Source of the DNA: Terriglobia bacterium
GTDB taxonomy: Bacteria > Acidobacteriota > Terriglobia > Bryobacterales > Bryobacteraceae
DNA length: 64,000 nucleotides
NCBI GenBank assembly: GCA_020073445.1
Contig: JAIQFE010000003.1
Location: 1 to 64,000, forward strand
Reading direction: 5' to 3'
Part shown: positions 1-10,400 of the stretch, piece after piece
Layout of the letters: each line of letters opens with the position of its first letter
Numbering within the stretch: the stretch's first letter is position 1
The notes under the pieces: generated by a model
The model's database searches: none
What the model was told of the DNA's origin: nothing
Seen by the model: the letters and a program-made list of their open reading frames with translations, nothing else
Position numbers and translations under genes: made by a program

Positions 1-295
1 CCATTGACTCCAACAAAGGCCGAATACATTGACGCAGACCCCATTGGCCATCCCGTTTTTCGCTTGCAATTCTGCGGCGGACCATACATACCGATATTAC
101 ATTCTTATCGGGCCGCTAGAGCACCGTTTCTTGGCACATGTACGGTTTGCCCACGACCAAGCAAGTGATTGTTTCCGAGTCGCCCGTCCCTTTTTCGGCA
201 ACCGCGTAACGCGCCAGGTCGGAAAACTCACATTCCTTGGTATGCTCCAATTGAGACTTCCCATGCGAGGGCTCATGTGATACTCGGAGGTTCCT
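1..295. other. Upstream region without a supported gene
   Basis: Short open frames exist on both strands here but none has a convincing composition or family resemblance. The only clear signal is the ribosome binding site GGAGG at 286-290 that serves the multicopper oxidase GTG start at 296. The window begins inside this stretch, so a gene ending just before it cannot be excluded. Confidence 0.5.
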
Positions 296-1729
296 GTGGC
301 CAGCAGTCATCGCCGCACGTTTTTGAAGGCCAGCCTCGGCCTGCCTTTTGCGCTCCGCAAACTTTCCTCGACCTCCCCGGTGGTGGACGTCGATCTCGAA
401 GCCCGGCAAGGCTGGATGCGTGTCGGGGGCCGGCCAGCTTATCTCTACGGCTATAACGGGCAAGTCCCTGGGCCGATGATCGAGGCCCGTCCCGGCGACC
501 ACGTGCGCGTGCGACTCCGTAATGGGCTTGCCGAACCCACCAACATCCACTATCACGGCCTGCACGTCTCGCCTTCGGGGAATTCCGACAACGTGATGCT
601 GCACATCCCGGCGGGCGAGGTGCTCATCTACGAATTCGACCTCCCTGCGAACCATCGCAGCGGCACGTTCTGGTATCACCCCCACGTGCATGAATCCGTA
701 GCGCGTCAGGTTTCGCGCGGCTTGGCCGGAGTCTTCATTGTTCGCGGTGAACTGGACCAGATCCCCGAAATCGCCTCTGCACCGGAGGCCGTGCTTGTCT
801 TGCAGGATTTCAGCCTCAGCAGCCGCGGCGATCCGCTCGAACCCAACATGATGGAACGAATGATGGGCCGCGAGGGCGGTCTAGTCACTGCCAACGGCCA
901 GATCAACCCCGCCCTTCCGATTCGGCTCGATGGCTGGCTGCGACTCCGGATCCTCAATGCATCGAGTTCCCGCTTCCACAGAATTCAACTGGAGGAACAT
1001 CCGCTGCATGTGATCGCGACTGATGGCGGAGCGCAGGCCGCACCGGAAGAACGGGATGAGATTCTGCTTCTGCCCGGTGAGCGAGTCGAGGTGATGGTTC
1101 GCGGGAATCGACCTGCCGGCCCATACCGTTTGCTCAGCCGTCCCTACAATCGCGGCGGGATGATGGGTATGGGAATGCAGATGGGCGGGGGCATGGGGAG
1201 CGGCATGATGGGCATGAGCATGATGGGACGCGCCCCAAGTGCGTCGTCCGGCCCGCAGGTTCTGGCAACCCTCAACTACCAGGGCCGGGCTGCCAAGACC
1301 TGGAACCTGCCTCAGCAACTGGTCCGCATCGACCCGCTGCCGAAGCCTACCGTCTACCGCACCTTCCAACTCGGCGGCGGAATGGGGATGGGCATGATGA
1401 TGGGCGGCAGGATGAACTTCACTATCAATGGACGCACCTTCGATCCGGATCGGATCGACACGCGAGCGGCGCTGAACACCGTGGAGGAATGGGAATTTGT
1501 GAACTCCTCGATGATGGATCATCCGATGCACATTCACACAAATCCGTTTCAGGTCGTGGATCCTGGCGGAGGAGCGGCCCGCTCCTGGAAGGATATGGTT
1601 CTGGTCCGCGCCGGCGACCGGGTCCGCGTGAGAGCCGCGTTTCGGGATTTTACAGGAACGGTGATGTATCACTGCCACATCCTCGATCACGAAGACTTGG
1701 GGATGATGGGCCGGCTGGAAATCACGTGA
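296..1729 (+). CDS. Tat-exported methionine-rich multicopper oxidase
   Basis: Three-domain multicopper oxidase of 477 residues, expected to oxidise Cu(I) or phenolic/metal substrates in the periplasm. The N-terminus has a twin-arginine signal (R6-R7-T-F-L-K then a hydrophobic stretch). All copper ligand blocks are visible: HYHGLH at 85-90, HPHVH at 128-132, HPMHIH at 409-414 and HCHILDHEDLGM at 459-470, giving the type 1 Cys460, His465 and Met470. Two methionine/glycine-rich segments (about 289-311 and 363-373) resemble the Met-rich inserts of copper-tolerance oxidases such as CueO and CopA. The GTG start is chosen because GGAGG sits 5 bases upstream and it retains the Tat signal. No copper transporter or chaperone is adjacent, so the copper role is inferred from the protein alone. 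Confidence 0.93.
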   Translation: MASSHRRTFLKASLGLPFALRKLSSTSPVVDVDLEARQGWMRVGGRPAYLYGYNGQVPGPMIEARPGDHVRVRLRNGLAEPTNIHYHGLHVSPSGNSDNVMLHIPAGEVLIYEFDLPANHRSGTFWYHPHVHESVARQVSRGLAGVFIVRGELDQIPEIASAPEAVLVLQDFSLSSRGDPLEPNMMERMMGREGGLVTANGQINPALPIRLDGWLRLRILNASSSRFHRIQLEEHPLHVIATDGGAQAAPEERDEILLLPGERVEVMVRGNRPAGPYRLLSRPYNRGGMMGMGMQMGGGMGSGMMGMSMMGRAPSASSGPQVLATLNYQGRAAKTWNLPQQLVRIDPLPKPTVYRTFQLGGGMGMGMMMGGRMNFTINGRTFDPDRIDTRAALNTVEEWEFVNSSMMDHPMHIHTNPFQVVDPGGGAARSWKDMVLVRAGDRVRVRAAFRDFTGTVMYHCHILDHEDLGMMGRLEIT

Positions 1730-1960
1730 TCGGATTACGGCAGGTAGTGCACCTAACCCTGCGAATGCTCAAGAATGGTTAACCGGCAAACCGGGTAAGT
1801 GTCACCCGCCTGGGGACCGCGCGGAAACCGTCCGTTAATGCCCGATATCGGTCCACTTCCGAGAAGCCGACTTGAACGAAGCCTAACGGCAGACGCTTCG
1901 CGTGCGGGCTCGTCAGCCGTGATGATCTGAGCAGGAATAACCTCCGTCCAGGAGGTTGTT

Positions 1961-2845
1961 ATGACCGATCTTCGCAAGCTGATGATCGAGGAACTCGATC
2001 GTCGAAACTACTCGCAGGCGACCTTGCGTGCCTACCTGGCCGCAATGGAGGATTTCGCACGATACTTCAATCGTCGCCCGGATCAACTCGGCCCCGATCA
2101 TATCCGCCAGTACCAGGCGTATCTGTTCCGCGAGCGGAAGCTGGCGGCCAACAGCGTCACCCAACGGCTCGGCGCATTGCGGTTTTTCTTCATCAAGACC
2201 CTGAAGCAATCCTGGAGCGTGGAACTGACGCCGTACCCGAAGAAGGTGCTGCGGCTGCCTTCCATTCTTAGTCAGGAGGAAGTCACACGTCTCATCGAAG
2301 GCGCACGCACGCCGTTCCAGCGCATTCTGCTCATGACTCTATATGCAACCGGCCTGCGACGCGCCGAACTGGCCAACCTCAAGATCAGTGACATCGACAC
2401 TGCGCGCAACGTGATCCACGTGCAGGGAGGAAAAGGCCGCAAAGATCGCGATGTGATGCTTAGCCCGAAGCTGCTCGGCGCACTGCGCGAGTATTGGCGT
2501 GGATTGAGGGTGAAGCCAAAGACCTGGCTGTTTCCCGGCAACCGCTGGCACACCGCGGATCACCCGATCGACACCAAGGTGGTCTGGCTGGCCTGCAAAG
2601 ACGCTGCTAAGCGCGCGGGCATCCGCAAAGAAGTTCATCCGCACACTCTGCGGCACTGTTTCGCCACGCACCTGCTCGAAGCCGGCGCCGATTTACGGAC
2701 CATCCAGATTCTGCTGGGCCATCGCGATCTGGAAGAGACCACGATCTATCTCCACCTCTCGCAACACCACCTCAACGCTACCGCCAGTCCGCTCGACGTC
2801 CTCCCACTGGCTACCCAGCGCAACCACAACGGCGATTCAGAATAG
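1961..2845 (+). CDS. Tyrosine recombinase of IS91-like element
   Basis: XerC/D-like recombinase of 294 residues. The N-terminal SAM-like core-binding domain spans about 1-90 and the catalytic domain about 100-280. Catalytic residues are visible: Arg133 (TGLRRAEL), Lys158 (GGKGRKDR), His228 and Arg231 (HPHTLRH), His254 (LLGHRDLEE) and Tyr263. The start ATG at 1961 follows AGGAGG. Its stop codon is immediately followed by the transposase ATG (TAGATG), so the two are translated as a unit. In IS91 elements with this extra gene its role is not well defined; an accessory role in transposition or resolution is an inference. All catalytic residues are present and it looks intact. Confidence 0.93.
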   Translation: MTDLRKLMIEELDRRNYSQATLRAYLAAMEDFARYFNRRPDQLGPDHIRQYQAYLFRERKLAANSVTQRLGALRFFFIKTLKQSWSVELTPYPKKVLRLPSILSQEEVTRLIEGARTPFQRILLMTLYATGLRRAELANLKISDIDTARNVIHVQGGKGRKDRDVMLSPKLLGALREYWRGLRVKPKTWLFPGNRWHTADHPIDTKVVWLACKDAAKRAGIRKEVHPHTLRHCFATHLLEAGADLRTIQILLGHRDLEETTIYLHLSQHHLNATASPLDVLPLATQRNHNGDSE

Positions 2846-4018
2846 ATGCCGCGGCCGCCCCTGGAGGTGGCCGATCTGATCCGCGAGGCGGGACAGGCAT
2901 TCATCGAACGGAGTCGCCACTGGCTCACCTGGCAGCATCTCAAAGTGTTGCTGGCGATCGAGCGGTGCCGTACAGCTGCCCTAGGCGGCCACCTCGATGA
3001 GTGCACCGGCTGCGGTCAACGCGCCATCTCCTATAATTCTTGCCGCAACCGGCACTGCCCGAAGTGCCAAGCGAACGCGCGCGATCGCTGGCTAGAGGCT
3101 CGCGGCCGGGACCTTCTGCCCACGCGCTATGTTCACGTGGTTTTCACGCTGCCACACCAGCTTTCACCACTGGCGCTGCAAAACAAGCGCGAGATCTACA
3201 GCTTGCTGTTCCGGACCAGTGCCGAGACACTACTTCAGGTCGCCCGCGATCCGAAGCACCTCGGAGCGGAGATCGGATTCTTCAGCGTCTTGCACACCTG
3301 GAATCAAAAGCTACTTCATCATCCGCATGTTCACTGTGTTGTCCCGGCCGGCGGACTGGCTCCCGACCACACGCGATGGAAGATGGCGCAGCGACGTTTT
3401 TTCCTGCCCGTCGCAGTTCTGGGAGAAGTGTTCCGAGGCAAGTTTGTGGACGGCCTGCGCCAGTTGCATACCCAACGCAAACTGAGCTTTCGTGGGGCAC
3501 TCGCGAAGCTTCAAAATCCCAGGGCGTTCGCGGCTTGGCTTCGTCTGCTGTTCCGGTCCCGATGGGTAGTCTACTCCAAACGCCCCTTTGGCGGAGCGGA
3601 ACAGGCGCTTCGCTATCTCGGCCGTTACACGCATCGAGTGGCGATCTCGAATCACCGTCTGGTCTCACTCGGCGATGGCGTCGTCACCTTCCGATGGCGT
3701 GATTCCGCCCACAATAACAGGCCGTCTTTGATGACGCTCACCGTCGAAGAGTTTCTACGCAGATTCCTGCTACACCTGTTGCCGCCGGGATTCGTTCGCA
3801 TCCGTCACTTCGGATTCTTGGCCCATCGGCGCCGCGGAACTCTACTCCCACTCTGCTTCCAGCTGTTCAGCGGATTCAGGCCCCCTCCTGCCTCCGATCC
3901 CACGGCGCCGCTCTGGCGGTGTCCGATCTGCGGTGGCTCTATGGTCGTCATCGAGCGACTCACAACCGCCCAGATTCGACCACGATCCCCACCCACGCTG
4001 GCGCAGACTCTGCAATGA
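2846..4018 (+). CDS. IS91 family transposase (Y2 HUH)
   Basis: Transposase of 390 residues that would nick and transfer single-stranded DNA at the element ends. An N-terminal zinc-binding region has Cys53, Cys56, Cys66, Cys71 and Cys74 in CxxC-type spacing. The HUH metal-binding motif is HPHVH at 159-163, and the two catalytic tyrosines four residues apart are Tyr257 and Tyr261 (YLGRY). The C-terminus is basic with a further CPIC pair. It starts one base after the recombinase stop. Length and motif order fit the family, and no frameshift is seen, so the element may be active. Confidence 0.94.
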   Translation: MPRPPLEVADLIREAGQAFIERSRHWLTWQHLKVLLAIERCRTAALGGHLDECTGCGQRAISYNSCRNRHCPKCQANARDRWLEARGRDLLPTRYVHVVFTLPHQLSPLALQNKREIYSLLFRTSAETLLQVARDPKHLGAEIGFFSVLHTWNQKLLHHPHVHCVVPAGGLAPDHTRWKMAQRRFFLPVAVLGEVFRGKFVDGLRQLHTQRKLSFRGALAKLQNPRAFAAWLRLLFRSRWVVYSKRPFGGAEQALRYLGRYTHRVAISNHRLVSLGDGVVTFRWRDSAHNNRPSLMTLTVEEFLRRFLLHLLPPGFVRIRHFGFLAHRRRGTLLPLCFQLFSGFRPPPASDPTAPLWRCPICGGSMVVIERLTTAQIRPRSPPTLAQTLQ

Positions 4019-4461
4019 CTCGCTCTTTCTCAACTCGGATGCACCGCACGCTACACCTGCCCGATGTGTGCACGCCTCGCGAAGCATCCTACCCGAAGCG
4101 CTGCCCGAATCACCAGAGCGGGTCCTCTAACTTCCGATTCCGCTTCGCTCCGATAGCCCCCCGTAGCATTCAAAACCCATAGCTTCAAAGTTCCAAACGG
4201 CTTCCTTCAAGTCGCTGTATCAAAAACGATCCAGCACCGCCGAATTCCTTCGTCCCGCATCTCATCTCACCGGATCGTTTCCGATACAGCACTAAGACTT
4301 CCCATTACTAATCCGGCCGACTTCCTCGCCCGTTGGTCTTAATCGAGCCATGGCGGTGGCTTATAAGTCCGCGTACCCCTCCATTGGTATTGTTTATGGA
4401 AGGGTGGCCGACCTCTGGAAGCTATCTTTCGCGGCCCCGAGAGGCGACATCGCCAGAAGCT
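4019..4461. other. Right end of IS91-like element and intergenic spacer
   Basis: This 443-base stretch carries no supported gene. It holds the presumed right terminal region of the IS91-like element, including the palindrome described separately, and then about 170 bases of spacer up to the stop codon of the large minus-strand gene. Short open frames here read as fragments without family likeness. Confidence 0.55.
4214..4290. repeat. 19-base imperfect palindrome, possible oriIS hairpin
   Basis: The arm GCTGTATC..ACGATCC at 4214-4232 is matched by the inverted arm at 4272-4290 at 17 of 19 positions, with a 39-base loop. It lies about 200 bases past the transposase stop. A subterminal hairpin in this position is a known feature of the oriIS end of IS91-like elements. 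A bidirectional terminator for the flanking convergent genes is the alternative, but there is no T-run beside the arms. Confidence 0.5.
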
Positions 4462-7400
4462 CTACGGCTGCAGCAGTTCTCCTGGGGTAACTGCAAAAGA
4501 GAAGACGCCTTCGGCCGAAGCGGTAGAGCGTCCCCCAGGCGTGACTGTCACCAGGTGGTTGGCACCCGAAATGGTAACCGAGACGGTGTAGCCGCCAAGC
4601 GGAACAAGATCCGTGATCACGTGGCGAGTTTGCGCCGCTGGCACTACATAGGAGAGCGCGCCCGCGATGGCCGTTCCCACTGGAGCCGTACCGAATACTG
4701 TTGCGGTGTTGCCGCTGGAGGATTGGAGTAGCGCTCCCACGGCCGGCCCGCTAAGAATGGTCAAGGGAGTCGCCGCGGCGACTTGTGCCGAAGATCCGGC
4801 CAGGTCGAAAACGGTCAGCCACTGCCGGGTTGCTGCCGCGGCATCGGTGGGACGGATCTCGGTCCTCCATAACTTGTTCCACGTTTGCGGATCGGTCGAG
4901 ACGCGGTCCGTGGTGACGAATGCTGCGTTCGCGGGAAGAATGGTCGTCATCGAGCCGGCGAATTGTCCGGTGTTGATATCGAAGCGGTGCAACCCCGGCC
5001 CCGGGGGCGGGACTTCGACGGGGTTCGACGGAAAGTGGAAGGCCAGGTATTGATCGAGCGAGGCGTTGCAGATGCCAGTCCGGTCGTATACGACGAATTG
5101 TGACGGCCGCAAGTACAGGATCTGACGGGACCACGATGTGACTGGGGAGTTCCCAGCGCAGATGGTGTTGAACGGCCGGTACATATCCTCGAGGAATTGC
5201 CCCACGGTGAGCACGTAAGATCCGCCGTCTTCGTAACGGCCGATCTTGGTGCGAACAAAATCGCTCCTCTGGAGCGCCCACTGCCCATAGTTGTCGAGAA
5301 TTCCGCCGGTGGCATCGACGTGACGCAATTGAAAGGTGTTGTAGAGAATGCGATTGCCGAGGGTGTGATCAACGTCCCAATTCCCGAAGCGATCGTCATA
5401 CGTAGCGCTCCAGCCAGGATCGCCGTTGGGGTCATGAGACAACCAGGCATCCGGGTTCACCACCAGCGGGTTCTTATTTCTCTCAATCGCCAGCGATCCC
5501 TTGTCGAACGCCTCATGACCGGCGCCCGGATTGTTGATGTATGGACCTGACATGAACGACATGAACGTGCCACTCGTCGACCAGTCCGAGCGTGTCGTCA
5601 CCCCACCCATACCCGGAGCCAAGTAGGACACCGGAAGGCTCGAATAGTCGGAGGTTTCCGGAGCGTTCGGATCCCAGAAGAGGAAGTCGATCCAGTCCGT
5701 GCTGTCTCCAACGCCGAGCGCATCCAGAGCCGTCTTGGCATCGCGCGCATACCTATGCATCATCGGAGCCATCGGATCTCCCAGCATGGCGAGAAGACCT
5801 GCGGAAAACCGATACGTATCGACGCGACCAGTTCCAGGCCAGATCCTTGGGTCACCAGTGCCGTATAGCTCGCCGCGATCGTCAATAAGATCGCGTGTGG
5901 GCCACGTAAACGCCATCAGCCAGCGCGGATTGTCGAGCGGATACGTGTAAGACGAGTTGGGATCTCCTGCCTGAATCAGGTCGATGCCTTTGGCGGTCTT
6001 CACCGCGAGTGCGGGCAGAGACTGGTTGCGGGTCGCCAGAATTCCGTACTGTGCGTAGCCTTCGGTCCATCCTCCACCGGCGAGGTTGGCTCGGTAATAC
6101 GGTGCAGTACGACCCAAGTGTTCGTGGTTGTACCAGTCGTTCCACCACGTGTCACCGATGGCTGCGTCTCCCTGGACGGCCAGAGCCGCCACGCACTTCG
6201 CGACATAGTAGCCGGCGTAGTAGTTGCCTTGCGGAATTTCATACTCGAAGGCGACTTTAGGATCGGTTTCGAAAGTCGTAAACCACTGGCTGAGCGCGGT
6301 CTGCAATTGCGTCAACTGCGCCGGTGTCATCCGATCGTGGAACCAATCGTAGCCCATGCCCATCCCGAAGCCGAAATTGCGGATGCCGTAGCCGTCATCG
6401 CGCAGCGGGATTGCGCAGTTGCAATCGTCCGCGGTCTGATGGGTCGGGTCCGACATAGCCATGAGGATCGCGACGCCAGCCGTTGCGTATTTCGCGGCAG
6501 TGGCCGGATCTGATGCCTGGATCGTCTGGTAACAAAGGCCGAGCGGCATCAACGCAGCGACGTATCCGTCGCCTTGATAGCCCTCGCCTACATTGGGCCG
6601 GTCGGGATAATCGTTTCCGTTGATGAATTCAACCGTGCCGCCTATGTAAGAATCGCAGGTCGACTTCAGCGTGGTCCATTCCGCCGTATGCGCCTGCGCG
6701 CGCCCACGGAGCGTGGCGAGCGTCGGGGCGTCGAGAATGATTCTCGGATGCGCGCTCGTGGTCGGATTCACCAGAGTGATGGTCGCGGAAGCGCTCTTGG
6801 TTGGATCCTGAACGCTGGTCGCGATCGCCGTGAACGAACCCGTGGCGCTACCCGCCGTGTAGAGTCCGAAGGACGAGATCGTCCCGCCTGTTGCCGACCA
6901 GGTCACCGAAGTATTCGCCGCGTTGGTCACGGTTGCGGTGAATTGTTGCGTGCCGTTCGTAAACACCGTCGTGCTCGTGGGAGAAATGCTGATGCTGACT
7001 GGTTGCGGTAGCGTGTTGACCGTAACGGTCGCTGTCTCGATTGCGGAACCTCCGGCATTGGTTGCAGTCAGCGTATAAGTGGTAGTCGCGGCGGGAGTGA
7101 TGGTCAGGGAATTGCCCGTGACCGTTCCTACTCCGGGAGAGATGCTGAATGTGGTCGCACCGGTGACAGACCAGTTCAGAGTCGTGCTCTGCCCTGACTG
7201 CACGGAAGACGGTGATGTGGTGAAGCTTGATATGACAGGCGATGCAGGCGTCCCTGAACCTCCACCGAACAAGCCGAACTGATCGGCAGGCTCGCCGTTG
7301 CCAACCGCGCCGATGTTGCCTCCCTGCCCGTCTTGCGGATCGCCCGCGCCAAGGAGCGGACTGCCCGCAGCCGGCGTGTACATCAAGCGGTACGTCGAAA

Positions 7401-10400
7401 GAACATCCGAGACTTTTTTGGTTCGGGTCCAGATATCTTCGGGCAGGAACGGGAATGGAATCGTGGTGGGCTGTTTGAACTTCGGATTCAAGTGCCCATT
7501 GAATCCGCCCAGGTCGTGCATTCCATACCCCGCGCTGCCGGCAGACTTGCCGACAACTCCCAATCCGTAGTTCAGCTGATTGGGAGCATCCGGGTTGTAG
7601 AAGTCGTTGTAATCCGCATAGCGCACCCGTGCTAGCGGGGGATTCGTGGATTCCCCGAGATCTCCGGCCAGGAATGGCGATCCCGCCAGATCCGCGAAAT
7701 TGTAGAAGACATTGTTGCGCAGGCTGCCGATGAATGCGCCTGGCAGGACTGCGACGGGAGTTCCGGAGAAGGCCATGAAGGCGCCGCCTCCGTCCATCAC
7801 GTTGTTGTGGAACTGAACGTTATCGACGTTATACATCACGCGGAGCCCCGTTCCGGGACTGTAGTAGGTCTGGCTAACCGTAAACGTGATGATGTTGTGA
7901 TGCATGTTTGCGTTGCTCAGCGGACCCTGGATGATCTGATCCGAGTTGCCGCTGGCATCGATCAAGTTGTAGCGAAGTTCGCCGCCAAAACCCCGAACGG
8001 GCCAGGACGAGCTGCGAATCACGTTATGCTCGGCAAGGAAACCATCGCCATCCAGCTGGAAATTGTCGCCCTGCGAGAAGCGATGCGGATAATTGTGCTG
8101 GCTGTAGTTGCCCCGCAGCACCATGTTCGAAGATCCGCTGATGGTGAATCCGCAGCGAACTCCCATCAGAACGTTACTCTCGGCATCGGTATTGCCGCCG
8201 ATCAGCCAGTTCCGCGTGTTCTCGAAAACAACCGTCGACAATCCGACGTTATTCCCTTGGAAAAACTGTTGCGCGGTGGAGTTGCCGATCGCGTGGAACA
8301 CCGGAAGCGTCTGGTTGGCGTATTCCGTCGGGAGCGAAGTCACGGGAACCAGCGTGTTCTCGCGGAACTCGTTGTTGCGGACGACCGCCTGCGCCTGATC
8401 GTTCGTTCCGATGGAGACGGTCCCGAAGGTGTCGAACACGTTGCCGGTCAACTGAACGGACCCCGCACCGTTGACGGTCACGTCGATCGATGGGTTGGTG
8501 GCCGTGCCCAGGCCGCGAATATCGCAATTGCGGATGTTCAAGGATCCAGTGAAGCCACTCACGGATCGGATCTGGAAGCCGTTCCCATTGATCGCGCAGT
8601 GATTGGCCGGAGTTCCCGCATAAGTAGTCGTCTGCGATCCCGACAGCACCACGTTGGCGGTCAGATTAAAGACCGGCCCCGAGGAAGCTGCCGGATTATC
8701 GACGTAAACCGTCACCGGCCAGCTGTTCACAACCTTGCTCGCCGTCGACGTGATCTGCGTGGTAATGGTGTACGTTCCGGCCGCGACGTTGTTCACGGTC
8801 AAGGCCCAATATCCATTGCGGGAAGCATCTCCGACGTACGTGCCGACCTGCTGGCCGTTCATCAGAAACCGGACGGTGAGGGCGTCCGGATCGGCCGCAC
8901 CTCCGTCGAAGGCATCGGCGTAGATGTGAATCGTCGCCGGCGCGGTGAAGTGCATACCGGAAACCGGACTTTGCGTGACGACGTAGGGCCCGTCGAACAT
9001 ACGTGGCACGGGCGGATACACCGTGGTCGTGGTGTTGATATGGACCGAGGCGGTCGCAGTCTTGGTCGGATCGGCCACCGACTTCGCGGTCACACCGAAG
9101 TTTCCCGCGCTGGCGCCCGCTGTATAGAGACCCGTGGAAGAGATGGTTCCGCCGGTGGCTGTCCAGGTTACGGCGGTGTTGGAGCTGCCAGTCACCGCAG
9201 CCGTGAATTGCTGCGTCCCACCGGATTGCAAAGTGGCGCTGGTGGGCGAGACCGTAACGGAGACCGCAGGAGGGGACTGGATGGTCACACTGGCCGAAGC
9301 AGTCTTCGTGGAATCGGCGACGGAGGTTGCCGTGACGAAAAAGTTACTGCCCGCCGTGGAGCCGGCCGCAAATAGCCCGTTGTTTGAGATCGTTCCTCCC
9401 GCGGCGGTCCAGGTTACAGCCGTGTTAGAACTGCCCGTCACGGTGGCGGTGAACTGCCAGGTTTGTCCGGATTGCAAGGTCGCGCTCGTCGGCGAGACCG
9501 AAACCTGCACGGGCTGCGGTTGCGGGATCGTTATCGTGGCAGTGCCTGCTTTAGTCGGATCCGCTACAGAAGTAGCTGTGACGGTGAAGCTGCCGGGAGC
9601 GGCGCCCGCCGTATACACGCCAGTTCCCGAGATCGTGCCGCCGGAGGCGGTCCACGTTACTGAGGAGTTGGACGATCCGGTTACCGAGGCGGTAAACGTC
9701 TGCTGACCGCCCGCCGGCACAGTTGCCGTCGATGGCGAGACCGTCACGCTAACAGCGGGTGCTCCCGAAGCCACGACAACAGTTAGCATCGGGCGCATGT
9801 TCTGTTTTCCCGCCGTGCTGACCGGATTCACGATATATCCCGGAATATTGTTGACCAGCATGATCCCCTGATCGGCGGCGGGGGTATCAATCCATGCCTG
9901 AACCACATCCGGATCCAAGGCAATCGTCACGGTCTGCGTGCCCACAGGTCGTAGCGCTGGAACCTGGAAGGTCTTGCCCGCGATCGTATCGACGCCCGCC
10001 GAAGAAGCTCCGGGACCAGCCCAGTCGCCGGTCGAGCTTCGATGCAGCCAGCCGAGCTTGTTGGAGGCCGGGTCCCAGCTGTTCTTAAGATAGAATCCCG
10101 TGATATTCGAGCTACGCGAATCCCAATTATCGATGGAGATGGTGAGTGCAGCGGACACGACCTGCGATCCGGCCGGAATCGAGAGGCTTCCGAACTTTAA
10201 GAGATAGCGGACCGAGTACGCGCCGCTCCCAGTGGTGGTGTAGCATCCCAGTTCCGGGTCGCCCGTCCATTGAATCCCATTGCCGCCGTTGTACTGAGAG
10301 TATTGCGTATTGATGGATACGTCCGCGCCGCCGGTGTAACCGCTGACGCCATTTCTGAATGTCAGAGTGGTGTTCGCACCCAATGCGGAGGCAGCCAGAA

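Larger units (their letters stand above)
1773..4290 (+). mobile_element. IS91-like insertion element (two genes, tentative ends)
   Basis: A tyrosine recombinase gene directly abuts a Y2-type HUH transposase gene, a pairing known in part of the IS91 family. IS91 elements move by rolling-circle-like transfer and carry no terminal inverted repeats or target duplications. The suggested left end is the sequence GAATGGTTAACCGGCAA at 1773-1789, because the same word recurs elsewhere in the window. The suggested right end includes the 19-base imperfect palindrome arms at 4214-4232 and 4272-4290, in the position where these elements carry their replication origin hairpin. The genes are secure; the ends are inference. 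Confidence 0.6.

Noticed and set aside
881-1690. Minus-strand open frame of 269 codons, His-rich
   Set aside because: Mirror of the Met/Gly-rich multicopper oxidase; histidine richness results from ATG codons read on the other strand.
7807-9375. Plus-strand open frame of 522 codons
   Set aside because: It is antisense to the giant secreted protein, within its beta-helix and Ig repeats; GC-rich codon bias produces long mirror frames.
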